Part shown: positions 8,293 to 16,130 of the stretch, piece after piece | Numbering within the stretch: the first letter of the stretch is position 1 | Layout: every line of letters starts with the position of its first letter | Source of the DNA: CAYHGV01 sp964356135 | Lineage (GTDB): Bacteria > Hydrothermota > Tepidihabitantia > CAYHGV01 | Reading direction: 5' to 3' | DNA: 41,792 nucleotides | NCBI GenBank assembly: GCA_964356135.1 | Contig: CAYHGV010000009.1 | Coordinates: 1 to 41,792 of the forward strand | Program-made: the position numbers and the translations under genes | Notes under the pieces: model-generated | Databases searched by the model: none | Told to the model about the DNA's origin: nothing | Seen by the model: only the letters and a program-made list of their open reading frames with translations

Positions 8293-9352
8293 CAGTCAGC
8301 TTCGGACCGATTTCGGCAATTACCAGATCGAGACCTCGGCGATTCCGTTGCTCAATCGCGTGGTGTGCAAGGTTTTTCGGGAGGGCAAGGTAATCGATTT
8401 AATCGAAGCCGACTACGATCCGGAAATTGGGGAACGGTCGCTTTGGTCGCTGATTCACTCGATCCATACCGGTAAGTTTGAGGAACTCGGTTCTCTTTTT
8501 AAAATTGCTTCTGAGGTTATGAAAGAAAGCCGGGCCGATTTGTTGAATAAACTGGGGATGCTTTTCATGCGCAACGGGTTACTGGACGAAGCGTCCGCCG
8601 TCTTTCTCAAAGGGTTGGAACTGGATAGTAACGTTATCGGTCTGTATAAGCATCTGGGAAGGCTCTATGCCCAGCGCCAGGAATGGGAGCGGGCATTGGC
8701 GGTATTAGGCCAGGGGTTGGCACTCGACCCGCAGCGAGTCGATTTTCACTACGAGCGGGCACTGGCATATCAAAAGTTAGGACGGAGCACCGAAGCCGAA
8801 GCTGAGCTCAAAAAAGCGCTCGCAATCAAGCGGGACTGGCCCACCGCCCAATTCGAGCTGGCGAGGTTGGCGATGCACCATTCACCCTCCAGAGCCCTCC
8901 AGCTCTTGAAAACCATCCAGGAAAACCCGCGCTATCGAAGTTCACTGATCAACGATGCGATCAGCTCGATTGAAGCCGGTGAGATCGAGCCGGCACTCAA
9001 GCTCCTGGAGGATTTTTGCCTTACCCAGAACGATGAAGATGTCAGCTATCTCTCAGATGAATTTGACCTCCTCATCCGGTATGCTGACCCACCCAGAAAA
9101 CCGTTTATCATCGAAGAATATCGGGAGGAGATTCGCACAAAACTTGCCCTCGAGCCCGACCAACCCGAACTCCACAACGAATTGGGAAAAATCTATTTGT
9201 TGGCAATCAAATCCTACTGGGACCGGGCAATCAACGAGTTCAAGCGGGCATTAGCCCTTGACCCGGATTTGACCGCGTCAAAACAGAATTTAGAACTCGC
9301 CCAGTATGAAATCAAAGGATTCTTGCTTTTCTTGCGCGGTCTTTCCAAATAA
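8270..9352 (+). CDS. Tetratricopeptide-repeat protein of the signalling operon
   Basis: A 360-residue soluble protein without a signal peptide. From about residue 95 to 205 it contains four to five consecutive TPR units with the usual small/large pattern (LNKLGMLFMRNGLLDEASAVF, LYKHLGRLYAQRQEWERALAV, FHYERALAYQKLGRSTEAEA), and another TPR at the C-terminus (LHNELGKIYLL...AINEFKRALALDPD). The first 80 residues are not recognised. TPR proteins serve as binding scaffolds. Its position between the STAS gene (23-base overlap) and the RsbU-like phosphatase (two-base gap) suggests it links the phosphatase or its signal to the switch. That role is an inference. Confidence 0.85.
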   Translation: MKQTLGLNSQLRTDFGNYQIETSAIPLLNRVVCKVFREGKVIDLIEADYDPEIGERSLWSLIHSIHTGKFEELGSLFKIASEVMKESRADLLNKLGMLFMRNGLLDEASAVFLKGLELDSNVIGLYKHLGRLYAQRQEWERALAVLGQGLALDPQRVDFHYERALAYQKLGRSTEAEAELKKALAIKRDWPTAQFELARLAMHHSPSRALQLLKTIQENPRYRSSLINDAISSIEAGEIEPALKLLEDFCLTQNDEDVSYLSDEFDLLIRYADPPRKPFIIEEYREEIRTKLALEPDQPELHNELGKIYLLAIKSYWDRAINEFKRALALDPDLTASKQNLELAQYEIKGFLLFLRGLSK

Positions 9353-9354
9353 GC

Positions 9355-10863
9355 ATGTCGGCCACGAGGACGGTTTTTGGTTTGCGAACGAAATTCAGCC
9401 TCTGGGTTACGATTTTCATTATTCTGGTCATGGTCGGAGCGGACTTCTATTTTACCAATCACGAGCGGAAGGCGATTCAAGCCGAGATGGAGTTACGCGG
9501 GGTGGCGATCGCGCGCAGTGTCGCCGCCGCCAGCGAGACTCCGTTGACATCGGGCGATGACCTGCTGTTAGCCGAAAATGTCACCAAAGCGCAGAAGGAT
9601 AATAAAGGCGTCGTCTATTGTCTCATCACCGATGCCCAAAAGCAGATCGTCGCCCATAACGACATCAATATGATTCATCAGCGGTATACACCACCCCGGG
9701 GTTTGGAACCGACCGCCGGCCAGGCGTATCTTGCCTACCCTTATACGACCGACCACGGCGATCCGGTCTATCATATTGCGACTCCGATTTCGATTCGACA
9801 GAAGCTGATCGGCATCGTTCATTTGGGCATTTCTCAAGAATCGATCCGTCAGGCAGTCGCTCTTACCCAAAAGACGAGTATCATTTTTACTCTGGTTCTT
9901 ATTGTCTTTGGAATTTTGGCGACGCTGGTCGGGGTAACCTTCATCAGCCGGCCGCTGGAAAAGGTGACCCGGGATATTATCGCGATTGGCGAAGGTGACC
10001 TCGACCGACCGATAGAGGTGAAAGGTCGGGATGAGATTAGCAGGATTGGCTTCGCCGTCCGTGAGATGGCGCAAAAATTGAAGCAAGCGCAGACTGAACT
10101 GGTAGAAAAAGAGCGGATGGAGAAAGAACTCGAGATTGCCCAGGAGATTCAGCGGGCAATTCTGCCCCAATCGTTGCCGCAATTTGAAGGCTATGAAATC
10201 GAAGCATTCTACCGGCCGAGCCGCGAGCTCTCGGGCGATTATTACGACGCCTTTCTCATCAGCCCAGACCACCTTGGGCTGGTCATTGCCGATGTTTCCG
10301 GCAAAGGGGTGGGTGGATCCTTGATCACGATGATGCTCAAAGGCATTATCCGCCGGGAGAGCCAGGAGAACCCACTAGCCAAGAATGTCGTCACGACCCT
10401 GAACAAACTTTTAAAAGCCGATATTCCGGATGGAAGTTTTGTTACCCTCTTTTATGGGGTGGTTGAAGCCAAAACCGCCCAGATCAACCTCTGCAGTGCT
10501 GGTCATAATCCGCCGATCCTCTACCGGCGGGAAGAAGATAAGGTTGAATTGTTGCATCTCGAAGGTTTACCGCTGGGATTGAGAATTCTCGGGTCAAAAG
10601 ATTATGCGATTGCCTTAAAGGTTGATAATCTCGTCTTGAAACCTGGGGACCTCTTGGTGCTCTACACCGACGGTATCACCGAAGCCCGTAATTCCCAGGG
10701 TCAGATGTTTGGCGAAGAGCGGTTCTTAACCCTGGTCAAGGAAAAAGGGCGTCTGCCCTTAAAGTCTTTCAAGGAAGAAGTGGCAAAGGCGATTGAGGAA
10801 TTCACCCGCGGGATAAATCTCGCCGATGATATCGCTTTTCTGGCGCTGAAAAAGTCATGCTAA
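9355..10863 (+). CDS. Membrane-bound RsbU/SpoIIE-type PP2C phosphatase with sensor and HAMP
   Basis: A 502-residue protein. TM1 lies at about residues 14-33, an extracytoplasmic sensor of the Cache type at about 35-175 (includes VVYCLITDAQKQIVAHND), TM2 at about 176-200, a HAMP domain to about 250 (SRPLEKVTRDIIAIGEGDLD) and a coiled linker (ELEIAQEIQRAILPQ). The C-terminal PP2C domain has the metal-binding aspartates in SGDYYD, IADVSGKG, LYTDGITEARN and LADDIAFL. Such enzymes dephosphorylate a STAS protein, releasing it to bind the kinase. The cognate STAS and kinase genes are upstream in the same operon. The signal sensed outside the membrane is unknown. Confidence 0.92.
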   Translation: MSATRTVFGLRTKFSLWVTIFIILVMVGADFYFTNHERKAIQAEMELRGVAIARSVAAASETPLTSGDDLLLAENVTKAQKDNKGVVYCLITDAQKQIVAHNDINMIHQRYTPPRGLEPTAGQAYLAYPYTTDHGDPVYHIATPISIRQKLIGIVHLGISQESIRQAVALTQKTSIIFTLVLIVFGILATLVGVTFISRPLEKVTRDIIAIGEGDLDRPIEVKGRDEISRIGFAVREMAQKLKQAQTELVEKERMEKELEIAQEIQRAILPQSLPQFEGYEIEAFYRPSRELSGDYYDAFLISPDHLGLVIADVSGKGVGGSLITMMLKGIIRRESQENPLAKNVVTTLNKLLKADIPDGSFVTLFYGVVEAKTAQINLCSAGHNPPILYRREEDKVELLHLEGLPLGLRILGSKDYAIALKVDNLVLKPGDLLVLYTDGITEARNSQGQMFGEERFLTLVKEKGRLPLKSFKEEVAKAIEEFTRGINLADDIAFLALKKSC

Positions 10864-10876
10864 AAAAGGCACTTTT

Positions 10877-11018
10877 ACCACGAAATACGAAGTATAGATT
10901 GAACGCAGTGAAATCAAAGCCACGAAACTCAGAAAGCACGAAAGCTTATTATCCATTAAAAAATACTACACTTAATTTTTTCGTGTTTTCGCCCTTTCGT
11001 GATTTCGTGATAATTTTT
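10877..11018 (+). repeat. Dispersed 142-bp repeat A, copy 1
   Basis: This 142-base stretch matches 35166-35307 in inverted orientation. The first 44 bases differ at about one position, and the ends agree (ACCACGAAATACGAAGTATA at one end, CGTGATAATTTTT at the other), while the middle has drifted. The ends carry CACGAAA motifs facing inwards (ACCACGAAATACGA against TTTCGTGATTTCGTG), like an imperfect terminal inverted repeat. It lies in a 306-base gap between the phosphatase gene and the sorting-tail gene. The gap otherwise holds repeat B and no gene. Confidence 0.85.
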
Positions 11019-11054
11019 GTACTATGTCAGAGCTTTCAAAATGAGAATTCTTAC

Positions 11055-11121
11055 AAACCACCGAAGACACTGAATCCGCCATACTGTGTGGCGGATCAGT
11101 GGTTAAAAATTACTATTTCAG
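11055..11121 (-). repeat. Dispersed palindromic repeat B, copy 2
   Basis: The inverted counterpart of 344-429. It has the same arms (CACTGAATCCGCC against GGCGGATCAGTG) around a short loop ATACTGTGT and the same AT-rich flank ending GGTTAAAAATTACTATTTCA. It lacks the 19 extra loop bases of copy 1. It lies 37 bases past repeat A, upstream of a secreted-protein gene. Confidence 0.8.
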
Positions 11122-11169
11122 TTGTCTCAAAATGGTGCTCGGGTTAAGCGAACAGGAGATTGAAGTATC

Positions 11170-11967
11170 ATGAAAAAGATTACCATGTTTCTACTATTGG
11201 CTGTTACGTTGGCATCTGCGGAAAATCTCATCACTAATCCAGGGTTCGAAGAGTGGATGTTTATGGGCGATTTCCATCTGCCGGTCATGTGGATGACAAG
11301 TGACTTAACAAGCCCGGGTTCAGCCGATTCAACGACCGAGGTTGTCCACAGCGGGGTCTATGCCATCAAACTGGTCGGCTTCGATACAATGGCTTTTGCC
11401 ACTACGGTTTCGGTGATAACTCCGAACACAGCCTACCGATTTGGAGGGTGGGCGCAATCGACCGGAGGTCTGGCGGGTACCTTCAGTTTGAACTGGCTCG
11501 ATTCGAGTTTCGCGGTCATCGGTTCCCCAGTTTTAATACCCATCATCCGTTCAGATGAGTATCGCCATTATTCTCTTAAATGTACTGCACCGGAGAGTGC
11601 GGATGCTGCCCTGATTGCCATCCTGGCGCTGCAGGGCGAGATGCTGTATGTCGATGATATGGCGTTGGAGCCGGTCAATGAGATCGGCGAAACACCCCGG
11701 TCCGACCGGGTGCGGCTCGAAGTCTATCCCAACCCGTCGTCGGTCCGAACCGGAATGACGTTTATCGCCGGTGTCGATGAAAATTTTCAGCTAACGCTCT
11801 ATGATCCACTGGGCAGGATGGTGCGGAGATATTACTCCTTCGACCGTTCACCGATTCACTGGGATGGCCGGGATGAAGGCGGTAAGCGCGTGACCGCCGG
11901 TATCTATTTTGTGCGGGTGATCGCGGAGAGTTTTGCTATAAACAAAAAGTTAACTATCCTTCCGTAG
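11170..11967 (+). CDS. Secreted protein with carbohydrate-binding-like domain and C-terminal sorting tail
   Basis: A 265-residue exported protein. The signal peptide MKKITMFLLLAVTLASA is cleaved before about residue 18. Residues about 19-175 (NLITNPGFEEW ... VSVITPNTAYRFGGWAQ ... YVDDMALEPV) resemble the CBM4/9-type beta-sandwich carbohydrate-binding fold. The C-terminal ~80 residues, VYPNPSSVRTGMTF ... WDGRDEGGKRVTAGIYFVRV, are a FlgD-like/Por-type sorting domain, expected to direct the protein through a type IX-like export route to the surface. There is no catalytic domain. An AGGAG ribosome-binding site lies 12 bases upstream, which is far. The sugar ligand is not known. Confidence 0.82.
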   Translation: MKKITMFLLLAVTLASAENLITNPGFEEWMFMGDFHLPVMWMTSDLTSPGSADSTTEVVHSGVYAIKLVGFDTMAFATTVSVITPNTAYRFGGWAQSTGGLAGTFSLNWLDSSFAVIGSPVLIPIIRSDEYRHYSLKCTAPESADAALIAILALQGEMLYVDDMALEPVNEIGETPRSDRVRLEVYPNPSSVRTGMTFIAGVDENFQLTLYDPLGRMVRRYYSFDRSPIHWDGRDEGGKRVTAGIYFVRVIAESFAINKKLTILP

Positions 11968-11972
11968 TAGAC

Positions 11973-12188
11973 ACCACCTTTAATTTGTTTTTCTCGAACG
12001 ATTGCATTATATACTTCATCAAAGATCTCATAAAAGACTAATTTATTTATTTTGTATTTTTTCGAAAACCCGTTAACTGATTTTATCTTATGTTCATAAA
12101 CCCTCTTTTTTAAGTTATTGGTCAAACCTGTGTATAGTACGGTATGCTACTTGTTGGTCATAATATAAACATCATATTGCCGGGTCAT
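11973..12188 (-). pseudogene. Decayed GIY-YIG nuclease (UPF0213/YhbQ-like)
   Basis: Minus-strand codons from an ATG at 12188 read QYDVYIMTNK, an in-frame TAG at 12147-12149, then HTVLYTGLTNNLKKRVYEH ... KINKLVFYE ... AIVREKQIKGG. This is the signature order of small GIY-YIG nucleases (VYI...LYTG, R-x2-EH, REKQIKGG). The gene is interrupted by the stop codon. It also lacks the normal last 25-30 residues, since homology stops at KGG, five bases from the stop codon of the secreted-protein gene on the other strand. An open frame continues there only because it runs antisense into that gene. Intact members are about 85-95 residues. The remnant is flanked upstream by nested palindromes. Confidence 0.85.
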
Positions 12189-12198
12189 AACCAAGAAT

Positions 12199-12325
12199 GA
12201 GATTGCTTCAGCCGCCAAGAAATATAGCGACTTCGCAATGACAAAAATGTGTCATTGCGAAGTCGGCTCGTTTCGAGCCACAAGCGAAGCAATCCAAATC
12301 CTTATAGATTGTTTCGCAATGATGA
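12199..12325. repeat. Nested palindromes next to the GIY-YIG remnant
   Basis: A perfect hairpin with 16-bp arms, CGACTTCGCAATGACA (12228-12243) and its complement (12250-12265), encloses a six-base loop. A second hairpin, GGCTCG-TTT-CGAGCC, follows at 12265-12279. GATTGCTTC near 12201 faces GAAGCAATC near 12286, and a further partial copy (AGATTGTTTCGCAATGATG) follows at about 12306. This is the ATTGCGA/GAAGCAATC type of palindromic repeat seen scattered in many genomes. It fills the gap between the GIY-YIG remnant and the sppA stop codon. Confidence 0.85.
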
Positions 12326-12333
12326 ATTGTAAA

Positions 12334-13188
12334 TTACCGATATTCAAACTTCGGAGTTAAAAACCGGCTGATGGTACCCTGGAAAAGCTGACGCAGAAAC
12401 GGAACCCTTGGTTCCTCTTTGACAACCCTTGGTTCGCCTTTAATTCCGACTAAATTGGCGGTAATTTTGAGTGCATCTTCCATCGTCCCCAGGGAATCGA
12501 CCAACCCCAGTTCTTGGGCTTGCCGCCCGGAAACGAGCCTGCCATCGGCGAACTCCAAAACTTTTTCTTTCGGTATTTTCCGCTCTTCGGATACCGCGGT
12601 AACAAACTGGTCATAAATATCGGCGGTCAGGCTCTGCAGGAGCTCCCGGTCTTTTTCGGTCATCTCGCGAAACGGTGAACCGATGTCCTTCTGTTCTTTG
12701 GATTTGATTACCTCGAATTTGATTCCCCATTTCTTCAACAGTCCTTCGACAATCGGAAAGTAGCTGATGACGCCGATCGAGCCGGTTACCGTGCCGGGAT
12801 TGGCAACAATGATGTCAGCTGGTGCTGAGATATAATAGCCACCCGATGCTGCCATTGCGCCCATCGAAACGACAACCTTCTTTTTCTCTTTTGCTTTTTT
12901 GACTGCCGAATAAATTTCCTGCGATGCGCTTACCCCGCCGCCCGGACTGTCGACCCGAAGGAGGATAGCTTTGATTGAAGGTTTCTTAGAGAAATTTTTC
13001 AACTGCCGGACGATATCACGCGAATCTTCGATTGCGCCCGAGACTTCAACTAAACCAATTGCTTCGCCAAAGACCGGGGACGAAGTTGTGCCTGCCATTG
13101 GTCGGAGAAGCGAGAAGAAGTAAATGCCAAGAAAAGCGACTCCCACTACCACTCCGATGACAATCAGGACAATACCGCTTTTAGACAT
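12334..13188 (-). CDS. sppA: Signal peptide peptidase SppA, S49 family
   Basis: A 284-residue, single-domain SppA of the short (Bacillus/archaeal) type. An N-terminal membrane anchor (residues 6-27) is followed by the protease domain. The nucleophile lies in GAMAASGGYYIS at about Ser115 and the catalytic lysine in KEQKDIGSPF at about Lys167. The spacing of 52 matches the Ser/Lys dyad of Bacillus SppA. The enzyme degrades cleaved signal peptides in the membrane, with its active site facing outside. The start is the ATG with GGAGG five bases upstream, not the GTG two codons earlier that overlaps the ribosome-binding site. It lies 50 bases behind tRNA-Ile and probably shares its promoter. Confidence 0.93.
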   Translation of the reverse strand: MSKSGIVLIVIGVVVGVAFLGIYFFSLLRPMAGTTSSPVFGEAIGLVEVSGAIEDSRDIVRQLKNFSKKPSIKAILLRVDSPGGGVSASQEIYSAVKKAKEKKKVVVSMGAMAASGGYYISAPADIIVANPGTVTGSIGVISYFPIVEGLLKKWGIKFEVIKSKEQKDIGSPFREMTEKDRELLQSLTADIYDQFVTAVSEERKIPKEKVLEFADGRLVSGRQAQELGLVDSLGTMEDALKITANLVGIKGEPRVVKEEPRVPFLRQLFQGTISRFLTPKFEYR

Positions 13189-13238
13189 AAGCACCTCCGT
13201 AATAGTTTGGTTTCTTTAAAAATTTACCACGTTTATCA

Positions 13239-13312
<74 letters not shown>

Positions 13313-13320
13313 TTTTTTCG

Positions 13321-13348
13321 ATTTTAAGGTAATCGTTAGCGGTGTCAA
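13321..13348 (-). promoter_or_regulatory. Promoter of tRNA-Ile - sppA
   Basis: On the minus strand TTGACA (13343-13348), 16 bp, TAAAAT (13321-13326). The predicted start lies one or two bases before the mature tRNA 5' end, so there would be almost no 5' leader to trim. Confidence 0.78.
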
Positions 13349-13425
13349 GAGGTCGGGTTTCTGAGATGTTACATTTTAACATGTAGCCTCGAGATTGATG
13401 ATTCGGACAGTTTTCGTCTTTTCCC

Positions 13426-13453
13426 TTGACTTAGTCGATTATTGAGCTATTTT
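13426..13453 (+). promoter_or_regulatory. Promoter of the CoA-activase-like operon (leaderless type)
   Basis: TTGACT (13426-13431), 16 bp, TATTTT (13448-13453), then six bases to the ATG at 13460. No Shine-Dalgarno is present, so the transcript probably begins at the start codon. Confidence 0.6.
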
Positions 13454-13459
13454 TACAAC

Positions 13460-14407
13460 ATGAAGAGGGTTGGAATTCCCCAAGCGCTGCTCTATTACCG
13501 TTACGGTGAGTTCTGGCGAGCGTTTTTCCAATATTTAGGCTATACGGTAGTTCTCTCACCGAAAACTGATAAGACGATTTTAGCAGTGGGGTTGAGCAGA
13601 ATCTCAAGTGAGGTCTGCCTGCCGATAAAACTTTTAGCCGGACATATCGCAGTGCTCAAAGACCAGGTGGACTATCTTTTTCTGCCGAGACTCGTTTCGA
13701 GTCAAAAGCACCTCTATGCCTGTCCGAAAATGATCGGGATAGTGGATGTGACCAGATTACAACTCGGCCGGTCAGTGAAACTCTTGAGCCCGACTATCAA
13801 ACGGAATTTCTTTTTGCCCCATTTCATGATGGCAAGTGACTTGACCAAAAATCCGATCCAAGCCTACAATGCCTTTCAAAAGACTCGTTCTTTGCTTTCG
13901 AACAACAAACCAATACCCGAATTTCCCACTGATCGGTTAAAGATCGGTTTTCTTTCTCATTTCTATATCCTCGGCGATACCTTTATTGCTGATGATATAC
14001 TCGATGTTTTTAAAACGGAAAATGTCCGGATCTATACGAAAGAGGACCTGCCGCGAACCATTCTCAGCCGTTCCTCTGGTCAGGCAGGATCGATTCAGTG
14101 GATATATGAGCGGGAGCTCTATAACGCCTTCCAGTTTTATCTGGATAAAGTCGACGGCATCTGCAATATCATCGCATTCGGCTGCGGTCCAGATTCGCTC
14201 GTTTCGGAGTTGATGGTGAGAGAAGCGAAATCGAAAGGTGTGCCCTTTTTGCAGTTGATTATTGACGAACATACCGGCAAAGCAGGAGTGGTGACCCGGA
14301 TCGAAGCGTTTTTAGAGCTTGTTGAACGTTCGCGTAGAGCAAAGAGGGCAGAGGTAGAAACGACAAGCCGCCGGAAAAAAATCGAGCAGTACGCACCTTC
14401 CGCGTAA
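13460..14407 (+). CDS. Acyl-CoA dehydratase activase-related protein (DUF2229/HgdB-like)
   Basis: A 315-residue cytoplasmic protein. It opens RVGIPQALLYYRYGEFWRAFFQYLGYTVVLSP and has EVCLPIKLLAGH, LYACPKMIG and IAFGCGPDSLVSELM, followed by EHTGKAGVVTRIEAFLE. This is the layout of DUF2229/2-hydroxyacyl-CoA dehydratase-like domains, whose three conserved cysteines bind a [4Fe-4S] cluster. In many anaerobes this domain is part of a large (~1,400-residue) CoA-substrate enzyme activase together with an ASKHA ATPase domain. Here it is a stand-alone gene followed by a second homologue, and no ATPase is visible. The start is the ATG six bases after a -10 box. The substrate is not known. Confidence 0.75.
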   Translation: MKRVGIPQALLYYRYGEFWRAFFQYLGYTVVLSPKTDKTILAVGLSRISSEVCLPIKLLAGHIAVLKDQVDYLFLPRLVSSQKHLYACPKMIGIVDVTRLQLGRSVKLLSPTIKRNFFLPHFMMASDLTKNPIQAYNAFQKTRSLLSNNKPIPEFPTDRLKIGFLSHFYILGDTFIADDILDVFKTENVRIYTKEDLPRTILSRSSGQAGSIQWIYERELYNAFQFYLDKVDGICNIIAFGCGPDSLVSELMVREAKSKGVPFLQLIIDEHTGKAGVVTRIEAFLELVERSRRAKRAEVETTSRRKKIEQYAPSA

Positions 14408-14458
14408 ATCCGTGTCAAGCCGACAAGGTTCGTGTCGGACCGCGTACATCCGTGTCTC

Positions 14459-15526
14459 ATGAAAGCGACCTTTCCCCATTTCGGGAATAGCTCATCTGCG
14501 TTTAAAACATTTTTAGAAGCATTAGGTGCGGAAGTCATTCTTCCGCCGGCTACGACCAAAAAAACCTTAGAGTTCGGAGTGCGTCATTCACCGGAGATGG
14601 TTTGTTTGCCGTTTAAGATCACCCTGGGAAATTTTATCGAGGGATTGGAACTGGGCGCGGATACGCTTTTCATGGCGGCCGGTGCCCGGCGCTGTCGGTT
14701 CGGATTCTATCACCGGGTTCAGGAAGTTATCCTGCGGGACCTGGGCTACCGATTTCAGTTGCACGCCTTAGACCAGTATAATGTTTTTGAGTTTGTGTTC
14801 CGGTTTCTCCCGCAAACCTTTTCGGTTTCCCTGCACCAGGTGTTACGGGCGATACGCATTCTTTTGGCAAAGAGTCGGTTGATCGAAGAGACCGAGACGC
14901 TGCTCCGGCGGGCACGGGTCAATCAACCCGGTCAAGCGGAAGCTATTGGACGGCGAGCATTTCAGCTGATTGACCGAACAAAGAAAATAAAGGATGTTAA
15001 GCACGTCGGTATTGCCGTCCGGGAGATGTTCCGCGCCGACCAGCCGCTGCGGCCACGGCTTAAAATCGGTCTGGTCGGTGAGATTTTCTTATTGCTTGAC
15101 TCTTTTGCCAATCAGGAGATTGAGAAAGAGCTCGCGCGGCTGGGGGTACTGGTCCATTCTCAACGCAGCCTCTACCATTATCTCCGGTTTTTGTTAAAGA
15201 CCGATTGGCAAACCCAGCGGCGGAAGAGACTGGCAAAGCAGTATCTCCAGGAATCACCCGGCGGTGAAGCGGAAAAGACCGTTGCCGAAACCATCTTCTA
15301 TGCCGAGCATGGTTTTGACGGAGTAATCCATATCTATCCTTTCACCTGTATGCCGGAAAATATCGCTCTGGAAGCGATGGCTGCGATAAGCCAGGAATAC
15401 ACGTTTCCGATTTTATCCCTCTCGTTTGACGAGCATACCTCCCGGACCGGGCTCGTAACTCGATTGGAGGCGTTCGTCGATTTAATTGAACGGCGGCGGT
15501 CGCGGGTAAAAGCCAATGTTTTATAG
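14459..15526 (+). CDS. Second acyl-CoA dehydratase activase-related protein
   Basis: A 355-residue paralogue of the preceding protein. It begins MKATFPHFGNSSSAFKTFLEALGAEVILPP and has the same cysteine order: EMVCLPFK, AGARRCRFGFY and YPFTCMPENI, then DEHTSRTGLVTRLEAFVDLI. The three cysteines are likely [4Fe-4S] ligands as in HgdB/benzoyl-CoA-reductase-type subunits. The ATG at 14459 is preferred over the GTG at 14432 because the family's conserved strand starts here. The 51-base gap to the upstream gene holds a small hairpin (CCGACA...TGTCGG). The two proteins probably work as a pair. The 3' end overlaps or abuts plsY. Confidence 0.75.
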   Translation: MKATFPHFGNSSSAFKTFLEALGAEVILPPATTKKTLEFGVRHSPEMVCLPFKITLGNFIEGLELGADTLFMAAGARRCRFGFYHRVQEVILRDLGYRFQLHALDQYNVFEFVFRFLPQTFSVSLHQVLRAIRILLAKSRLIEETETLLRRARVNQPGQAEAIGRRAFQLIDRTKKIKDVKHVGIAVREMFRADQPLRPRLKIGLVGEIFLLLDSFANQEIEKELARLGVLVHSQRSLYHYLRFLLKTDWQTQRRKRLAKQYLQESPGGEAEKTVAETIFYAEHGFDGVIHIYPFTCMPENIALEAMAAISQEYTFPILSLSFDEHTSRTGLVTRLEAFVDLIERRRSRVKANVL

Positions 15527-16130
15527 TATTGGAATGATGCCGACGGCGGTAACAATTTTTTCAGTTATTATAGCCTATCTCTTAGGTTCATTTCCAACCG
15601 CTTATCTGATCGTCAAAGCAAAAAAAGGAATAGACATCCGACAGGTTGGCTCGGGCAATCCCGGCACTTCGAATGTAATCACCCAGATGGGATTCTGGTG
15701 GGGAATTATGGTCGGCGCACTCGATATCGTGAAAGGTCTAATCGTGGTTCTTGGAGCGATGCTGCTCAATATTTCTCTCGCTGGAATACTGTTAGTCGCT
15801 TCAGCGGCAGTCGCGGGCCACTGCTGGTCGGTTTTCATGCGATTCTCTGGCGGGCAAGGTCTGGGAACGGCAATTGGAGTGTTGATACCCCTCTTGCCCC
15901 GGGAGCTGGTTTTGACCCTGGTTGCAGGTGGATTGGTCGGGCTTGTGAGTCGGTTTTTTCCCCTTCGGGGATGGTTTCAAAAAAGACTTCACCTGGTTGC
16001 GCTGTCCGGGTGCATCGTTCTTTTCGTCTCGGCATTTATCATTGAAACCAAACCGTTCTTAAAAATATTTCCGGTTCTCATCGCCAGTATTCTCCTGGTG
16101 CGCCAATTTGTCCATAAAAAACCGGAATGA
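15516..16130 (+). CDS. plsY: Glycerol-3-phosphate acyltransferase PlsY
   Basis: Up to 204 residues with about five transmembrane segments. Motif 1 is LLGSFPTAYLI, motif 2 GSGNPGTSNV and motif 3 GHCWSVFMRFSGGQGLGTAIG. PlsY transfers an acyl group from acyl-phosphate to glycerol-3-phosphate, giving lysophosphatidate. Motif 3 normally reads GHxxPvFxxFKGGKGVAT; here the proline is serine and the lysine of GGKG is glutamine, a notable deviation. The next two genes encode FakB and FakA, which make acyl-phosphate, so the operon is coherent. The start could also be the ATG at 15534 or 15537, which lies closer to the first membrane segment. No good ribosome-binding site decides this. Confidence 0.88.
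   Translation: MFYSIGMMPTAVTIFSVIIAYLLGSFPTAYLIVKAKKGIDIRQVGSGNPGTSNVITQMGFWWGIMVGALDIVKGLIVVLGAMLLNISLAGILLVASAAVAGHCWSVFMRFSGGQGLGTAIGVLIPLLPRELVLTLVAGGLVGLVSRFFPLRGWFQKRLHLVALSGCIVLFVSAFIIETKPFLKIFPVLIASILLVRQFVHKKPE

Noticed and set aside
9568..10272. 234-codon minus-strand frame inside the RsbU-like gene
   Set aside because: Shadow of a well-supported gene; no motif or ribosome-binding site.
10857..11147. 96-codon open frame after the phosphatase gene
   Set aside because: It is made almost wholly of repeats A and B, which recur elsewhere in inverted orientation, and has no ribosome-binding site.
11904..12125. 73-codon minus-strand frame as an intact gene
   Set aside because: The start is internal (TTG) to a GIY-YIG gene that has an upstream in-frame stop. 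The last 20 codons run antisense into a real gene.
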